A DNA stretch of 64,000 nt, from assembly GCA_023459275.1 (NCBI GenBank), contig JAEWVC010000101.1, positions 1 through 64,000 on the forward strand, written 5' to 3'. Below, in pieces: positions 42,688 through 51,504 of the stretch. Under the pieces are notes generated by a model. The model worked only from the letters and a program-made list of their open reading frames with translations. It was not told the origin of the DNA and ran no database searches. Every line of letters begins with the position of its first letter. Position 1 is the stretch's first letter. The position numbers and the translations under genes were made by a program. This DNA comes from Bacillota bacterium. GTDB taxonomy: Bacteria > Bacillota > Clostridia > Christensenellales > Aristaeellaceae.

Positions 42688-44181
42688 TTATTGGGCCGCC
42701 TGCGCCGCCATCTGCGCCGCATAGGCTTCGGTGGCTTCGGCTTCATATTCCAGGCCGCCCTCCTCGTCCCAGCGGGAGACAAAGGCCTGGTATTCCGCGT
42801 CCACATCGCCGGTGGTGACGATCAATTGGGCGAAAGCCTCCATGGTGATGTCCTTCAGCGTCGAACCGTATTCGCGGTCGGCTTCCAGGGTCTTGATGAT
42901 CTTGGGATAGGCGATGCCGTATTCGCGGGCCAGCGCCTGGCCGTCACGGGTGAGCTGGTTCATGGTGCGCAATTCGGCGTTGTTGGCGGGGAAGCCCCTC
43001 CAGTAGACAAAGGCGCCGTCCGCGCGGTGGGTTGCGGAGTCGGTGTAGGGATCCAGCTTCTTATAGGTGCCGGCAGCCTTATCCGCCCACGCATAGTGCA
43101 GCCCTTCCACGCCCAGGTATGTCAGTTCATCGCCCTCTTCGCTGAAGAGGTAATTCAGCAGCTCCATGGCCTTTTCGGGATACTTGGTGGTGGAGGAAAT
43201 CACGGTGGACAGGGTGTAGCGGGGATACTGCTTGATGGGGCCGCCCTGGCCGCCGGGGCCGGCGATGATGGCAAAGTCAAAGGTGGGCGGCGGGGTTTCC
43301 GTATAGCGGCCGGGCATCCAGTTGTTGGTGGTCCCCACATCCTGGAAGTCAAACGCGCCGACGCGGCCGGTCCACAGCTTTTCAAAGGCGCTCATCAGGG
43401 GAATGGTGGCAAAATCGGGGTCCAGAATGCCTTCCTGGTATAGCTTGCGCAGGTACTTGATGGCATCCAGGTACAGGGGAGCTTTCATGTAAGTGGTTAC
43501 GGTGCCGTCTTCCATCTGGTACGGCTTATCCACGCAGATGCCATACGCGCCGAAGATGTGTTCAAAGGTGCGCATGCCGGCCATGGAACCCACATAGCCG
43601 ATGGTATCATTCTGGCCGTTGCCGTCGGGATCATTGAAGGTGAAGGCCTTCAGCACCTCATACAGCTCATCCAGGTTGGTGGGCATGGAAAGCCCCAGCT
43701 TGCTGAGCCAGTCGGTGCGGATGGACAGGTTGGAGGCGTAGTCCAGGGAGGCGGGGAACACGGCGTACACGCCGTCCTTCTGGTTGACGGGGCTGTTATG
43801 CAGCACATCGCCGATCTCGGCCATAATGCTTTCGCCCTTGGCGGCCAAAAGCTCGTCCAGCTTAAGCAGCATGCCCTGATCGCGGAAATCTTCCGCTGCG
43901 ATCTTGTCGCCGTCAATCTGGAACACATCGGGCAGCGTACGGGATGCCACCAGGGTATTCAGCTTGGCTGTGTAATCGGCCAGGGGCACAGAGATCACGT
44001 TGAGCTTGATGCCCAGTTTCTCCTCGATGGCCCGGAGCACGGAGTTGTTTTCTGTGGGTGTGTTGTCCCCGGACAGCATGATGGTCAGCACGGGCGTTTC
44101 GTCCGCCAACGCCGCCGTCATGCCGGAGAACAGCATCGCGCAAAGGCACAGGACCAGGAGCACCGACAGGCTTCTTTTCAT
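42688..44181 (-). CDS. Extracellular solute-binding protein (LplA/LipO-like)
   Basis: A 497-residue secreted protein. Signal peptide at residues 1-26 (MKRSLSVLLVLCLCAMLFSG), with LCLC a possible lipobox but poorly placed. The mature part follows the LplA/LipO pattern (NSVLRAIEEKLGIKLNVISVP, FNDPDGNGQNDTIGY, MELLNYLFSEEGDELTYLGVEG). Such proteins bind di- and oligosaccharides, often uronate- or mannose-containing. The C-terminus is Ala/Gln-rich. AAGGAGG precedes the ATG. It is third in the operon after two permeases, the usual order lplB-lplC-SBP, and no ATPase is nearby. Confidence 0.9.
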   Translation of the reverse strand: MKRSLSVLLVLCLCAMLFSGMTAALADETPVLTIMLSGDNTPTENNSVLRAIEEKLGIKLNVISVPLADYTAKLNTLVASRTLPDVFQIDGDKIAAEDFRDQGMLLKLDELLAAKGESIMAEIGDVLHNSPVNQKDGVYAVFPASLDYASNLSIRTDWLSKLGLSMPTNLDELYEVLKAFTFNDPDGNGQNDTIGYVGSMAGMRTFEHIFGAYGICVDKPYQMEDGTVTTYMKAPLYLDAIKYLRKLYQEGILDPDFATIPLMSAFEKLWTGRVGAFDFQDVGTTNNWMPGRYTETPPPTFDFAIIAGPGGQGGPIKQYPRYTLSTVISSTTKYPEKAMELLNYLFSEEGDELTYLGVEGLHYAWADKAAGTYKKLDPYTDSATHRADGAFVYWRGFPANNAELRTMNQLTRDGQALAREYGIAYPKIIKTLEADREYGSTLKDITMEAFAQLIVTTGDVDAEYQAFVSRWDEEGGLEYEAEATEAYAAQMAAQAAQ

Positions 44182-44215
44182 GGGGGAACCTCCTTCTAAA
44201 TAGATGGTATTGTTT

Positions 44216-45100
44216 TCAACCCTTCACTGCGCCTACCGTGATGCCTTTGGTATAGTAGCGCTGCAGAAAGGGATAGACCACAAGGACGGGGATCACCGAT
44301 ACGGCGATGGTGGCCATCTTCATGCTCTCTTCGCTGAGCCGGGAGGCTTCGCTTAAATTGTCCACCCCGGCGAGGGAGTTGAGCGCACCGGTGGAAGCCA
44401 TGAGTTTGCGCAGATAAACCTGCAGGATTTCCAAAGAAGTGGAATTGATGTACAGTACGCCGTCCAGGTAAGCGTTCCAGTTGGCCACGCCGTAGAACAT
44501 GGTCACCGCCGCCAGGGCCGGGGTGGAAACGGGCAGGATGATGCGGAAGAGCACCGTGAAGGAATTGGCCCCGTCCAGGTGGGCGCTTTCCTCCAGGGAG
44601 TCGGGAATGGACTGGAAGTAGTTGCGCAGGATGAACATGTTGTAGGCGTTCATGGCGTTGGGCAGGACCAGCGCCCAGAAGGTGTCCACCATGCCGTATG
44701 CCTGCACCGTAAGGAAGGTGGGGATCATGCCTCCGGTAAACAGCATGGTGAAAAAGATCATCATGGAGAGGCCGCCGCGCCCCCGCAGGCGCCTCAGCGA
44801 GAGGGGATAGGCCGTCAGCGCGGTAAGCAGCATGCTGATGGCCGTGCCAATAACCGTGCGCAAAATGGTGTTGCGGTAGGCCACATAAATCTGGCTGGTC
44901 TTGAAGATCATCTTGTAAGCCAGCAGGTCAAACTGCCTGGGCCAGAAGAACAGCCCGCCTGACATGGCCGCCCGGGAATCGCTGGCCGAATACATCAAAA
45001 CATGCCAGAAGGGGTAAACGGTTGTAAAACAAAACATAATCAGCAGCGTTACAACAATGGCATGCCCCGCTTTTTCGGCGGGCGTTTTTTTGATATGCAC
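44216..45100 (-). CDS. Carbohydrate ABC transporter permease (LplC/YtcP-like)
   Basis: A 294-residue permease with EAA loop LEESAHLDGANSFTVLF and the LplC-type ending YYTKGITVGAVKG. It starts with GTG at 45100 behind GGGGGAG. It pairs with the permease encoded 18 nt upstream. Family members import oligosaccharides and rely on a shared MsmX-type ATPase. Confidence 0.92.
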   Translation of the reverse strand: MHIKKTPAEKAGHAIVVTLLIMFCFTTVYPFWHVLMYSASDSRAAMSGGLFFWPRQFDLLAYKMIFKTSQIYVAYRNTILRTVIGTAISMLLTALTAYPLSLRRLRGRGGLSMMIFFTMLFTGGMIPTFLTVQAYGMVDTFWALVLPNAMNAYNMFILRNYFQSIPDSLEESAHLDGANSFTVLFRIILPVSTPALAAVTMFYGVANWNAYLDGVLYINSTSLEILQVYLRKLMASTGALNSLAGVDNLSEASRLSEESMKMATIAVSVIPVLVVYPFLQRYYTKGITVGAVKG

Positions 45101-45118
45101 AAAACCGCTCCCCCTTTC

Positions 45119-46081
45119 TTACATGATGCCGCTGTCGGGATCAATCTTTTTGGCAACGTAATTTGTAACCAGCACCAGCACCAGCCCGATAAAGGACTGG
45201 AACAGGCCGGCGGCCGTGGCCTGGGAAAACTTCTGCTGCTCCATGCCGATCTTGTACACATAGGTGTCAATGATATCCGCTACGGAAACCACCAGGTAAT
45301 TGGAAATGGCAAAGATCTGGTCAAACCCCGCGAACATCATTTCTCCCACCCGGAAGATCAGAAGCACCACAATGGTGGAACGGATGGAGGATAGGGTAAT
45401 ATGCCACAGCTGCCGCCAGTGGCCCGCCCCGTCGATTTGGGCGGCTTCATACAGTTGCTGGTCGATGCCCACAATGGCGGCCAGATATACGATGGTGCCC
45501 ATCCCGGCGCCTTTCCAGATGTGGGAAATCACAATCACCCAGAGGAAGGTTTCCTTCTGCCCCATGATGTTCACTAGCTGGCCTTTGTATCCCAGCGCTT
45601 TTGCAATGCCGGGAATGGCGCCGCTGGTGGTGTTGAACATGGCGAACAGGAGGCCGTTGATAACCACCCAGGATACGAAATTCGGGAGGATGACCGCGGT
45701 TTGTATGGTCTTTCTGGCTTTGCTGCGGGTGACTTCGTTGATCATCAGTGCCAGGATCAGTGCGGAAGGAAACCCCAGCACCAGTTTCAGCACGCTGATG
45801 GTGATATTGTTCTTTAAGGCCCTGATAAAGGCGGACTTGGAAAAAAGCCACACAAACTGGTCCCATCCAACAAAGGGCGCGTCGGAAAAGCCCTTGAAAA
45901 CGCTGTAATCCCTGAAGGCAATGGTGACGCCGTACATGGGAACATACTTGAACAGGATAAAATACAGTATCCCCGGCACAAGCATCAGATAAAGCAGGGC
46001 GTCCCGCCGCATATCTCTTCCAAGGCCTTTGTACGGCCTTGGAATAAGACGGGTCCCCCTCTTTTTCCGGTCTGCCGACAT
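45119..46081 (-). CDS. Sugar ABC transporter permease (LplB-like)
   Basis: A 320-residue permease: MLVPGILYFILFKYVPMYGVTIAFRDY is the characteristic first helix of LplB proteins, and the EAA loop reads YEAAQIDGAG. It is the first gene of the importer-hydrolase operon. GGAGGA precedes the ATG and a near-consensus promoter lies upstream. Expression is divergent from the ManA-like operon, so the two operons may share a regulator. Confidence 0.92.
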   Translation of the reverse strand: MSADRKKRGTRLIPRPYKGLGRDMRRDALLYLMLVPGILYFILFKYVPMYGVTIAFRDYSVFKGFSDAPFVGWDQFVWLFSKSAFIRALKNNITISVLKLVLGFPSALILALMINEVTRSKARKTIQTAVILPNFVSWVVINGLLFAMFNTTSGAIPGIAKALGYKGQLVNIMGQKETFLWVIVISHIWKGAGMGTIVYLAAIVGIDQQLYEAAQIDGAGHWRQLWHITLSSIRSTIVVLLIFRVGEMMFAGFDQIFAISNYLVVSVADIIDTYVYKIGMEQQKFSQATAAGLFQSFIGLVLVLVTNYVAKKIDPDSGIM

Positions 46082-46429
46082 ATTGATTCATTCCTCCGAA
46101 CGCTGCTTCAGATAAACGGATTATACCCTATACCTCCCGGTGATGTCAACAGGATTATTTCAAAGTTTGTCATTTATTTTTGAAAGTAATTTTGTATCCA
46201 AATATACCCACCTGCCAATATGATGCTACATAAATTCCATATAATGAATAGTAATCATGCAGATTTGCTACGAAAAGCATATCAGAGTTCAACCGTACTA
46301 TCCGTAAAAAATTTCAAATACAAAAATAAAATATGAATATATTCTTGACATCCCATGGGCTTGAAGATTATAATGGCATCAATCAATAACCGCGGCGCGC
46401 CGCCCGCGGGCAGAATTGAGGGACATTCC
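46082..46429. promoter_or_regulatory. Divergent promoter region between the LplB-type operon and the ManA-like operon
   Basis: Two near-perfect sigma-A promoters point outward. Minus: TTGACA (46149-46144), 18-bp spacer, TATAAT (46125-46120). Plus: TTGACA (46345-46350), 18-bp spacer, TATAAT (46369-46374). Between the two -35 boxes lie about 195 AT-rich bases with a TTTCAAAG...TTTTGAAAG partial dyad (46158-46190), a possible operator region. The ATG at 46355 sits inside the plus promoter, so the next gene starts at 46430. Confidence 0.8.
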
Positions 46430-48283
46430 ATGAGCTTCATGTACAACCCCTATCCGTATGACGATCCCAACGCCATCAATCCTATCCAGGTGGATCCCGC
46501 CCTTCGCGGCACAATTGTCGCCGGTACGGCCCAGGCCGCAAAAACCCTGGCCCAGGACGCCGCGAAGATTATTGGCGAAAAGGGGCGCTGCATCATCGCC
46601 ATCGACGGCTACATCAGCGCGCCGATGTCTCTGCTGGCCACCCAGACAGCCCGGGCGCTGCTCCAGGCAGGCGTTCCCACCCAGCTTACCGGCACCCTGG
46701 AATTGTATAAGGAAGAGAAGGAACTGTCGCGGCAGCTGCTTGCCTATCTGCCGGAGGACAGGGAAACCGATCCGCCCCTTTTATATGGGCGGCTCTACCA
46801 CGGCGGCTATGAGAGCCTTATGCAAAAGGATAAGACCGACGCTTTGGCGAATCAATTGGCGGCATTCCAAAAGCAAGGCGGCGGCGCGCTGATCCTCCAC
46901 GGGAACGGCTGCCTGGCGGACACCTTTTCCGCTTATGCCGACATCCGCGTTTATGTGGACATGACGCAAAAGCGCACCGTCCTGAACATCAAAGCGGGTT
47001 TCACGGGAAACCTGGGTTTTGCAAGCCCCAAGCCGTACAACGCCACGCTGCGCCACGCCTATTATGTGGATTTTGAAATCGCCGGGGCCCTGCGTGGCAA
47101 ACTGATACGGGAAAAGGCGCTTGCCTATTACGTGGCGGGCGATGTTCCGGAGGCCATGCAGCTTGTGCCGTTCTCAGCGTATCTTTCCATTTGCCAAACG
47201 CTTGTGCGCTCCCCCTTCCGCTGCCGTCCCGTTTATATCGAGGGCGTGTGGGGCGGGTTTTATGTCAAACACCTGCGGAACCTGCCGGAGGGCATGCGCA
47301 ACTGTGCCTGGGTGTTCGACCTGATCCCCATGGAGGTTTCCATTGTGGCGGATATGGACGGGCTCCAGCTGGAGATGCCCTACTACGGCTTTGTGCAAAC
47401 CGTGGGCGGCGAACTGATGGGGGAGGCCTGCCTGAAAAAATTCGACGGCTACTTTCCCATCCGCTTCAATTATGATGATACCTTCCATGCCAGCGGGAAC
47501 ATGTCCATCCAGTGCCATCCCGACAGCGAGTATGTAAAGAAAAACAACAACGAGCTGGGGCGGCAGGACGAAAGCTATTATATCGTGGCAACCGGCCAGG
47601 GCGCCAAAACCTATTGCGGGTTTCAAAATGGCTGCGACGTGGAAGAATTCATTGCCCAGGTGAAGCGCTCCGAGAAGGAAGGCACCCCCATTGACCACGA
47701 CAAATATGTGTATTCGGCGGCCTCCAAGCCCGGCATGCAGTTCCTGCTGCCCGCCGGCACCATCCACGCTTCCGGCCGGAACCAGGTGATCCTGGAGATC
47801 GGCAGCCTCACCATCGGTTCCTACACCTATAAGATGTATGATTATCTGCGCAAGGACCTGGACGGAAAGCCCCGTCCCATCCACTCCTTCCATGGGGAAA
47901 GGGTGCTGCGCCGCGAACGGGATGCCGGCTGGGTCCGTGAGAACCTGATCCAGGATTCCCGCCTTGTCAGGGAGGAGGACGGCGGCAGGGAAATTATCGT
48001 CGGCGAGCATGAGCTTTTGTATTTTACCCTGCGGAACCTATGTTTTGACAAGCGGATGACCGACGAAACCAGTGACCGCTTCCATGTGCTGGTGCTGGTG
48101 GAGGGCGAGCAGGTGCTGATCCGTTCCCTTTCGGACCCAAGCCGCTTCTTTGTACAGCATTACCTGGACATGGTGGTGGTTCCCGCCTCTTTTGGCAAAT
48201 ACGAAATCATCCATCAGGGGGTAGGCAGCGCCGTCGTGCATAAAACCATGCTGAGGGATGGATATGAAGACATCGTCCGCTGA
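46430..48283 (+). CDS. Class I mannose-6-phosphate isomerase-like protein with extra N-terminal domain
   Basis: A 617-residue protein, about twice the length of ManA. Residues about 45-210 resemble a nucleoside-kinase/P-loop domain (CIIAIDGY...LLATQTARAL) but the GKS/GKT lysine is absent (DGYISAPMSLLA), so it is probably degenerate. The C-terminal part has cupin-like ManA features: MSIQCHPDSEYV (zinc-ligand region) and LLPAGTIHAS. The start at 46430 (GAGGG upstream) is supported by the promoter position. ManA interconverts mannose 6-phosphate and fructose 6-phosphate; whether that holds here is uncertain. First gene of a five-gene operon. Confidence 0.7.
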   Translation: MSFMYNPYPYDDPNAINPIQVDPALRGTIVAGTAQAAKTLAQDAAKIIGEKGRCIIAIDGYISAPMSLLATQTARALLQAGVPTQLTGTLELYKEEKELSRQLLAYLPEDRETDPPLLYGRLYHGGYESLMQKDKTDALANQLAAFQKQGGGALILHGNGCLADTFSAYADIRVYVDMTQKRTVLNIKAGFTGNLGFASPKPYNATLRHAYYVDFEIAGALRGKLIREKALAYYVAGDVPEAMQLVPFSAYLSICQTLVRSPFRCRPVYIEGVWGGFYVKHLRNLPEGMRNCAWVFDLIPMEVSIVADMDGLQLEMPYYGFVQTVGGELMGEACLKKFDGYFPIRFNYDDTFHASGNMSIQCHPDSEYVKKNNNELGRQDESYYIVATGQGAKTYCGFQNGCDVEEFIAQVKRSEKEGTPIDHDKYVYSAASKPGMQFLLPAGTIHASGRNQVILEIGSLTIGSYTYKMYDYLRKDLDGKPRPIHSFHGERVLRRERDAGWVRENLIQDSRLVREEDGGREIIVGEHELLYFTLRNLCFDKRMTDETSDRFHVLVLVEGEQVLIRSLSDPSRFFVQHYLDMVVVPASFGKYEIIHQGVGSAVVHKTMLRDGYEDIVR

Positions 48284-49166
48284 GTGCGTGCTGGCGCTGG
48301 ACGCGGGGGGCACCGCCATCAAAGGCGCGCTGGTAACCCGGGAGAATGCGGTTTCGGACTTCTTTGAAATACCCGTCACGGAAAACGGCAGTGCCGAAGC
48401 CATCTTCGGCGCATTTGCGGCTGCGGGGGCAAGCGGCGCTAAAAGCGCCGCCGCCCGCGGCCTTTCCCTTTTGGGAGCCGGCGTGTGCATCCCGGGCCCT
48501 TTTGACTACAAAAACGGCGTCAGCCTGATGATCCACAAATACCAGGCGGTGCGCGGCATGCGGCTTGGCCCCCATATCACAAAAGCGGTGCCTGGCCTGA
48601 AGGTCGGCTTTATGCACGACTCCTCTGCCTTCTTGCTGGGGGAAATGGCGGCAAGGCCTTATTCCGGCCGGGATATTTGTGCGGTGCTCATCGGCACGGG
48701 GCTGGGTTTTGCCTGCACAAAGGGCGGCCGGCTTTTTGAAAACGAAAACGGGGGCCCCGGCATCAGCATCTTCCGCCGCCCCTTCCGGGGGGAAACCGCC
48801 GAGGATTTCGTTTCCAAGCGGGGCATCCTCCGCGCCTATGCCCGCCTTGGCGGCACCGCCGCAGGCGTAAAAGAGATGGCGGAGCTGGCCCGCTTGGGGG
48901 ACGGGGCCGCCCGAAAGGCCTTTGAGGAAACCGGGGAAGCGCTGGGGAATATTCTTGCCCCCATATTGCTGGAAAACCATTTTTCTTGTATGATTCTAGG
49001 AGGACAAATCGCCAAGGCCGGCGCATTGCTGGCAGCGCCCGCGCAGCGGTTTTTTGAAAAAAATCAGATCCCCTGCCAGGTGGAGGCCGCCCGGCACACC
49101 GATGAATCCCCGCTGATCGGCGCGGCAAAGTTGATTTTTGATGCCGATTTGCCCACCGGTCCCTGA
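48264..49166 (+). CDS. ROK family sugar kinase without the zinc-binding motif
   Basis: A 300-residue kinase. Seen: phosphate-1 motif LALDAGGTAIKGAL and a second nucleotide motif AVLIGTGLGFAC. The usual ROK zinc site (GH...CxCGxxGCxE) is replaced by GISIFRRPFRGETAEDF, with no cysteines, so it is an atypical member. The ATG at 48264 (GAGGG, 6 nt spacing) overlaps the preceding gene by 20 nt; ATG at 48258 is too close to the binding site. Likely substrates are hexoses such as glucose, mannose, fructose or N-acetylmannosamine. Confidence 0.82.
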   Translation: MKTSSAECVLALDAGGTAIKGALVTRENAVSDFFEIPVTENGSAEAIFGAFAAAGASGAKSAAARGLSLLGAGVCIPGPFDYKNGVSLMIHKYQAVRGMRLGPHITKAVPGLKVGFMHDSSAFLLGEMAARPYSGRDICAVLIGTGLGFACTKGGRLFENENGGPGISIFRRPFRGETAEDFVSKRGILRAYARLGGTAAGVKEMAELARLGDGAARKAFEETGEALGNILAPILLENHFSCMILGGQIAKAGALLAAPAQRFFEKNQIPCQVEAARHTDESPLIGAAKLIFDADLPTGP

Positions 49167-49202
49167 GGGTATTCCGCCGGGCCGTAAGAAGGAGCTGTTT
49201 GC

Positions 49203-50069
49203 ATGACAGGCTGCAGGTTGCGCATGAAAGAGGCCATGGATTCCCTGGCGCCCAAGGAACAGCGCGTGGCAAGCTTTATCCTGGATTTTCCGGAAGAAGT
49301 GGTGGGCATGTCCATCGAGGAAGTGGCCAAAGCCTGCCAGACCAGCACCGCGTCGGTGGTCAGGCTGTGCAAGAGCATTGGCTATTCCGGCTTCAAGGAG
49401 CTTTTGCGCACCCTGAGCGCCGATCTCTCCAGCCAGCAGGACGCCATTACCTACGAGGATATCCGCCCCGGCGACAGCCTGGAGGCCATTTTGCGCAGCA
49501 TCTGCATGAGCGACATGAAAGCCATTGAAGGCACCCTGTCGCTTATGAACCTGGAGGCGCTGGAAAAAGCGGTGGACGCCCTGTGCACGGCGCCGCGGAT
49601 TGATTTTTACGGCGTTGGCAGCTCCGGCCTGGCCGCCCATGATGCCCACAACAAATTTCTGCGCATCAACAAATTCACGCTTTCCAGCTCCGACCCCCAT
49701 GAGCAGGTGCTTTCCGCCACCAGCTTGAGGCGGGGGGACGCCGCGGTCTTTTTCTCCTATTCCGGGGAAACCCATGACACCATCGAAACCTTTGAGATCG
49801 CCCGCCAGTCGGGCGCCACAACGATCAGCGTTACACGCTACGGCAAAAATCCTTTGAGCGAGGCCGCGGACATCAGCCTGTACATTTCCTCCTCCGAATC
49901 CATGATCCGCAGCGGCGCCATGGGGTCCAGGATCAGCCAGATGGCCGTGGTGGATATACTGTATACCGCGGTGTCCAGCCGCCTTTATGACAAGGTCAAG
50001 CCTTATCTGGATAAAACGCGCCTCACCAGCCGCCGCAAGCGGTTTAACGGCAAAAAGCAGGAGGGATAA
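49203..50069 (+). CDS. MurR/RpiR family transcriptional regulator
   Basis: A 288-residue regulator: an N-terminal RpiR helix-turn-helix (MSIEEVAKACQTSTASVVRLC) and a C-terminal SIS domain (IDFYGVGSSGLAAHD, then FFSYSGETHDTIE) that binds phosphosugars. AAGGAG precedes the ATG. Its position inside the ManA-like/ROK operon points to control of that operon by a sugar phosphate, perhaps also of the divergent importer (inference). Confidence 0.92.
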   Translation: MTGCRLRMKEAMDSLAPKEQRVASFILDFPEEVVGMSIEEVAKACQTSTASVVRLCKSIGYSGFKELLRTLSADLSSQQDAITYEDIRPGDSLEAILRSICMSDMKAIEGTLSLMNLEALEKAVDALCTAPRIDFYGVGSSGLAAHDAHNKFLRINKFTLSSSDPHEQVLSATSLRRGDAAVFFSYSGETHDTIETFEIARQSGATTISVTRYGKNPLSEAADISLYISSSESMIRSGAMGSRISQMAVVDILYTAVSSRLYDKVKPYLDKTRLTSRRKRFNGKKQEG

Positions 50070-50072
50070 AGC

Positions 50073-51500
50073 ATGCTATCCATGGACCGAAAGCCCAAGG
50101 TGGGGATGCTGCTGATCACCACGCCCCGTTTTTACGGCCTTGGGGAAGGCACGGAGCACGGCGTCTACCATCAGCGCAAGGAAAAGGAAGCAAGCCAAAT
50201 CATCGGCAGGGCGCAAGCCTTTGCGGATGTCATTTTCCCTGGTGTCGTCTATACCCGGGAAGACTTGAAGGCTGCCATGCGCCGTTTTTCCCAGGAGGAG
50301 GCGGACATGGTTTTCGCCTGCTTTCTTTCCTGGTCGGATGATTTTGCCTGGGTCCGCTTCCTTCGGGATATGAAGCCCATGCCCGTCCTTTTTGCTTCCC
50401 TGGTGCGCGATACGCTGGGCTTTGAGGATTCCCTGAACGAAGACAGGTTCGTGGAGTTTCTCTCCGCGGGGTCGCTGGTGGGCATGCTGGAAGCCTCTGG
50501 TTCCGCCAGCCGGTTTTCAAGGCCCATGATGCACAGGGTCATCGGCACGCTTAACCAGGTGATGCATACCTGCGCCTGCTTCGCCCGCGCTGCGCTGCTG
50601 AAGACCATGCTTGCCAACGAAACCTTCGGCCTGCTTCCCTCCCTGAACGAGGTCATGTGGTCCACCTATGTGGATATATACGATCTGTTTATGAAGGTAG
50701 GCCCCGAAATGCGCTTTTTGTCCGTGGCTGCCCTGCAAAAGACCATCGACAGCCTGCCCGGACAGGAAGTGGAGGCGACCGTCCAAAAGATCATGGCGAG
50801 CTATGAGGACGATGGCACGGTGATCCCCGATAAAATGAAAGCTTCGGTGGCCGCTTCCATGGCGCTGGAAAAAATGTGCCGGGAGGCCGGCGTCTCGATG
50901 CTGGTGCTCAACGATGTGGATGCCACGCTGCTTGGCACCATCGGGCTCCGCCCCGGATTCACGCCCTGCCCCGGCACGGAGGATGTTGCCGTGGTGCCGG
51001 AGGGGGATATCGGCGGCGCGCTGGCGGTATATACCCTGCGCAAGCTCACCGGGCACCATGTGCCCTTTATCGAGCCCTTCCACATCGATCTGCAGAAAGG
51101 CACCTTTGCCGGCGGCCATGCCGGGCCCAACGACTATACCGATCCTAAGGGCAGCACCTTGCTTTCCCGGGACGAGCGCTTTGCGCGTTCCGGCTACAAG
51201 CATGCCGGCGCTCCCTTTGCATGGCATGTGATCTCCGAAGGGGAAAAGACCATGGTCCACATCTCCCAGTGCAACGGCAGGTTCAAAATGGTGTGCGCCC
51301 TGGTGGACGCCCTTCCCTGCCCCCGGCACCTGGCCGGGTATACCCATGGGCTGTTCAAACCCAGGAAGGACCCTATCGCGTTTTTTCAGCAATTGATGGA
51401 TATCGGCGTCACCCAGCACTACGCCATTGCCGACGGCAGCCACTTGGAGACCCTCAGGCACTTCGCCCATATCATGGATTTTGAGTATTACGAGGTATAA
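50073..51500 (+). CDS. L-fucose/L-arabinose isomerase-fold protein
   Basis: A 475-residue protein with the overall layout of the fucose/arabinose isomerase superfamily: an N-terminal Rossmann-like region (KPKVGMLLITTPRFYGLG; MVFACFLSWSDDFAWVRFL) and a C-terminal part with EPFHIDLQKGTFAGGHAGP, HVISEGEKTMVHISQCNG and a final GVTQHYAIADGSH. Metal-binding Glu/Asp/His of true isomerases cannot be assigned with certainty. It is separated by 3 nt from the RpiR gene. Likely an aldose-ketose isomerase for an uncommon sugar (inference). Confidence 0.7.
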   Translation: MLSMDRKPKVGMLLITTPRFYGLGEGTEHGVYHQRKEKEASQIIGRAQAFADVIFPGVVYTREDLKAAMRRFSQEEADMVFACFLSWSDDFAWVRFLRDMKPMPVLFASLVRDTLGFEDSLNEDRFVEFLSAGSLVGMLEASGSASRFSRPMMHRVIGTLNQVMHTCACFARAALLKTMLANETFGLLPSLNEVMWSTYVDIYDLFMKVGPEMRFLSVAALQKTIDSLPGQEVEATVQKIMASYEDDGTVIPDKMKASVAASMALEKMCREAGVSMLVLNDVDATLLGTIGLRPGFTPCPGTEDVAVVPEGDIGGALAVYTLRKLTGHHVPFIEPFHIDLQKGTFAGGHAGPNDYTDPKGSTLLSRDERFARSGYKHAGAPFAWHVISEGEKTMVHISQCNGRFKMVCALVDALPCPRHLAGYTHGLFKPRKDPIAFFQQLMDIGVTQHYAIADGSHLETLRHFAHIMDFEYYEV

Positions 51501-51504
51501 GCGC

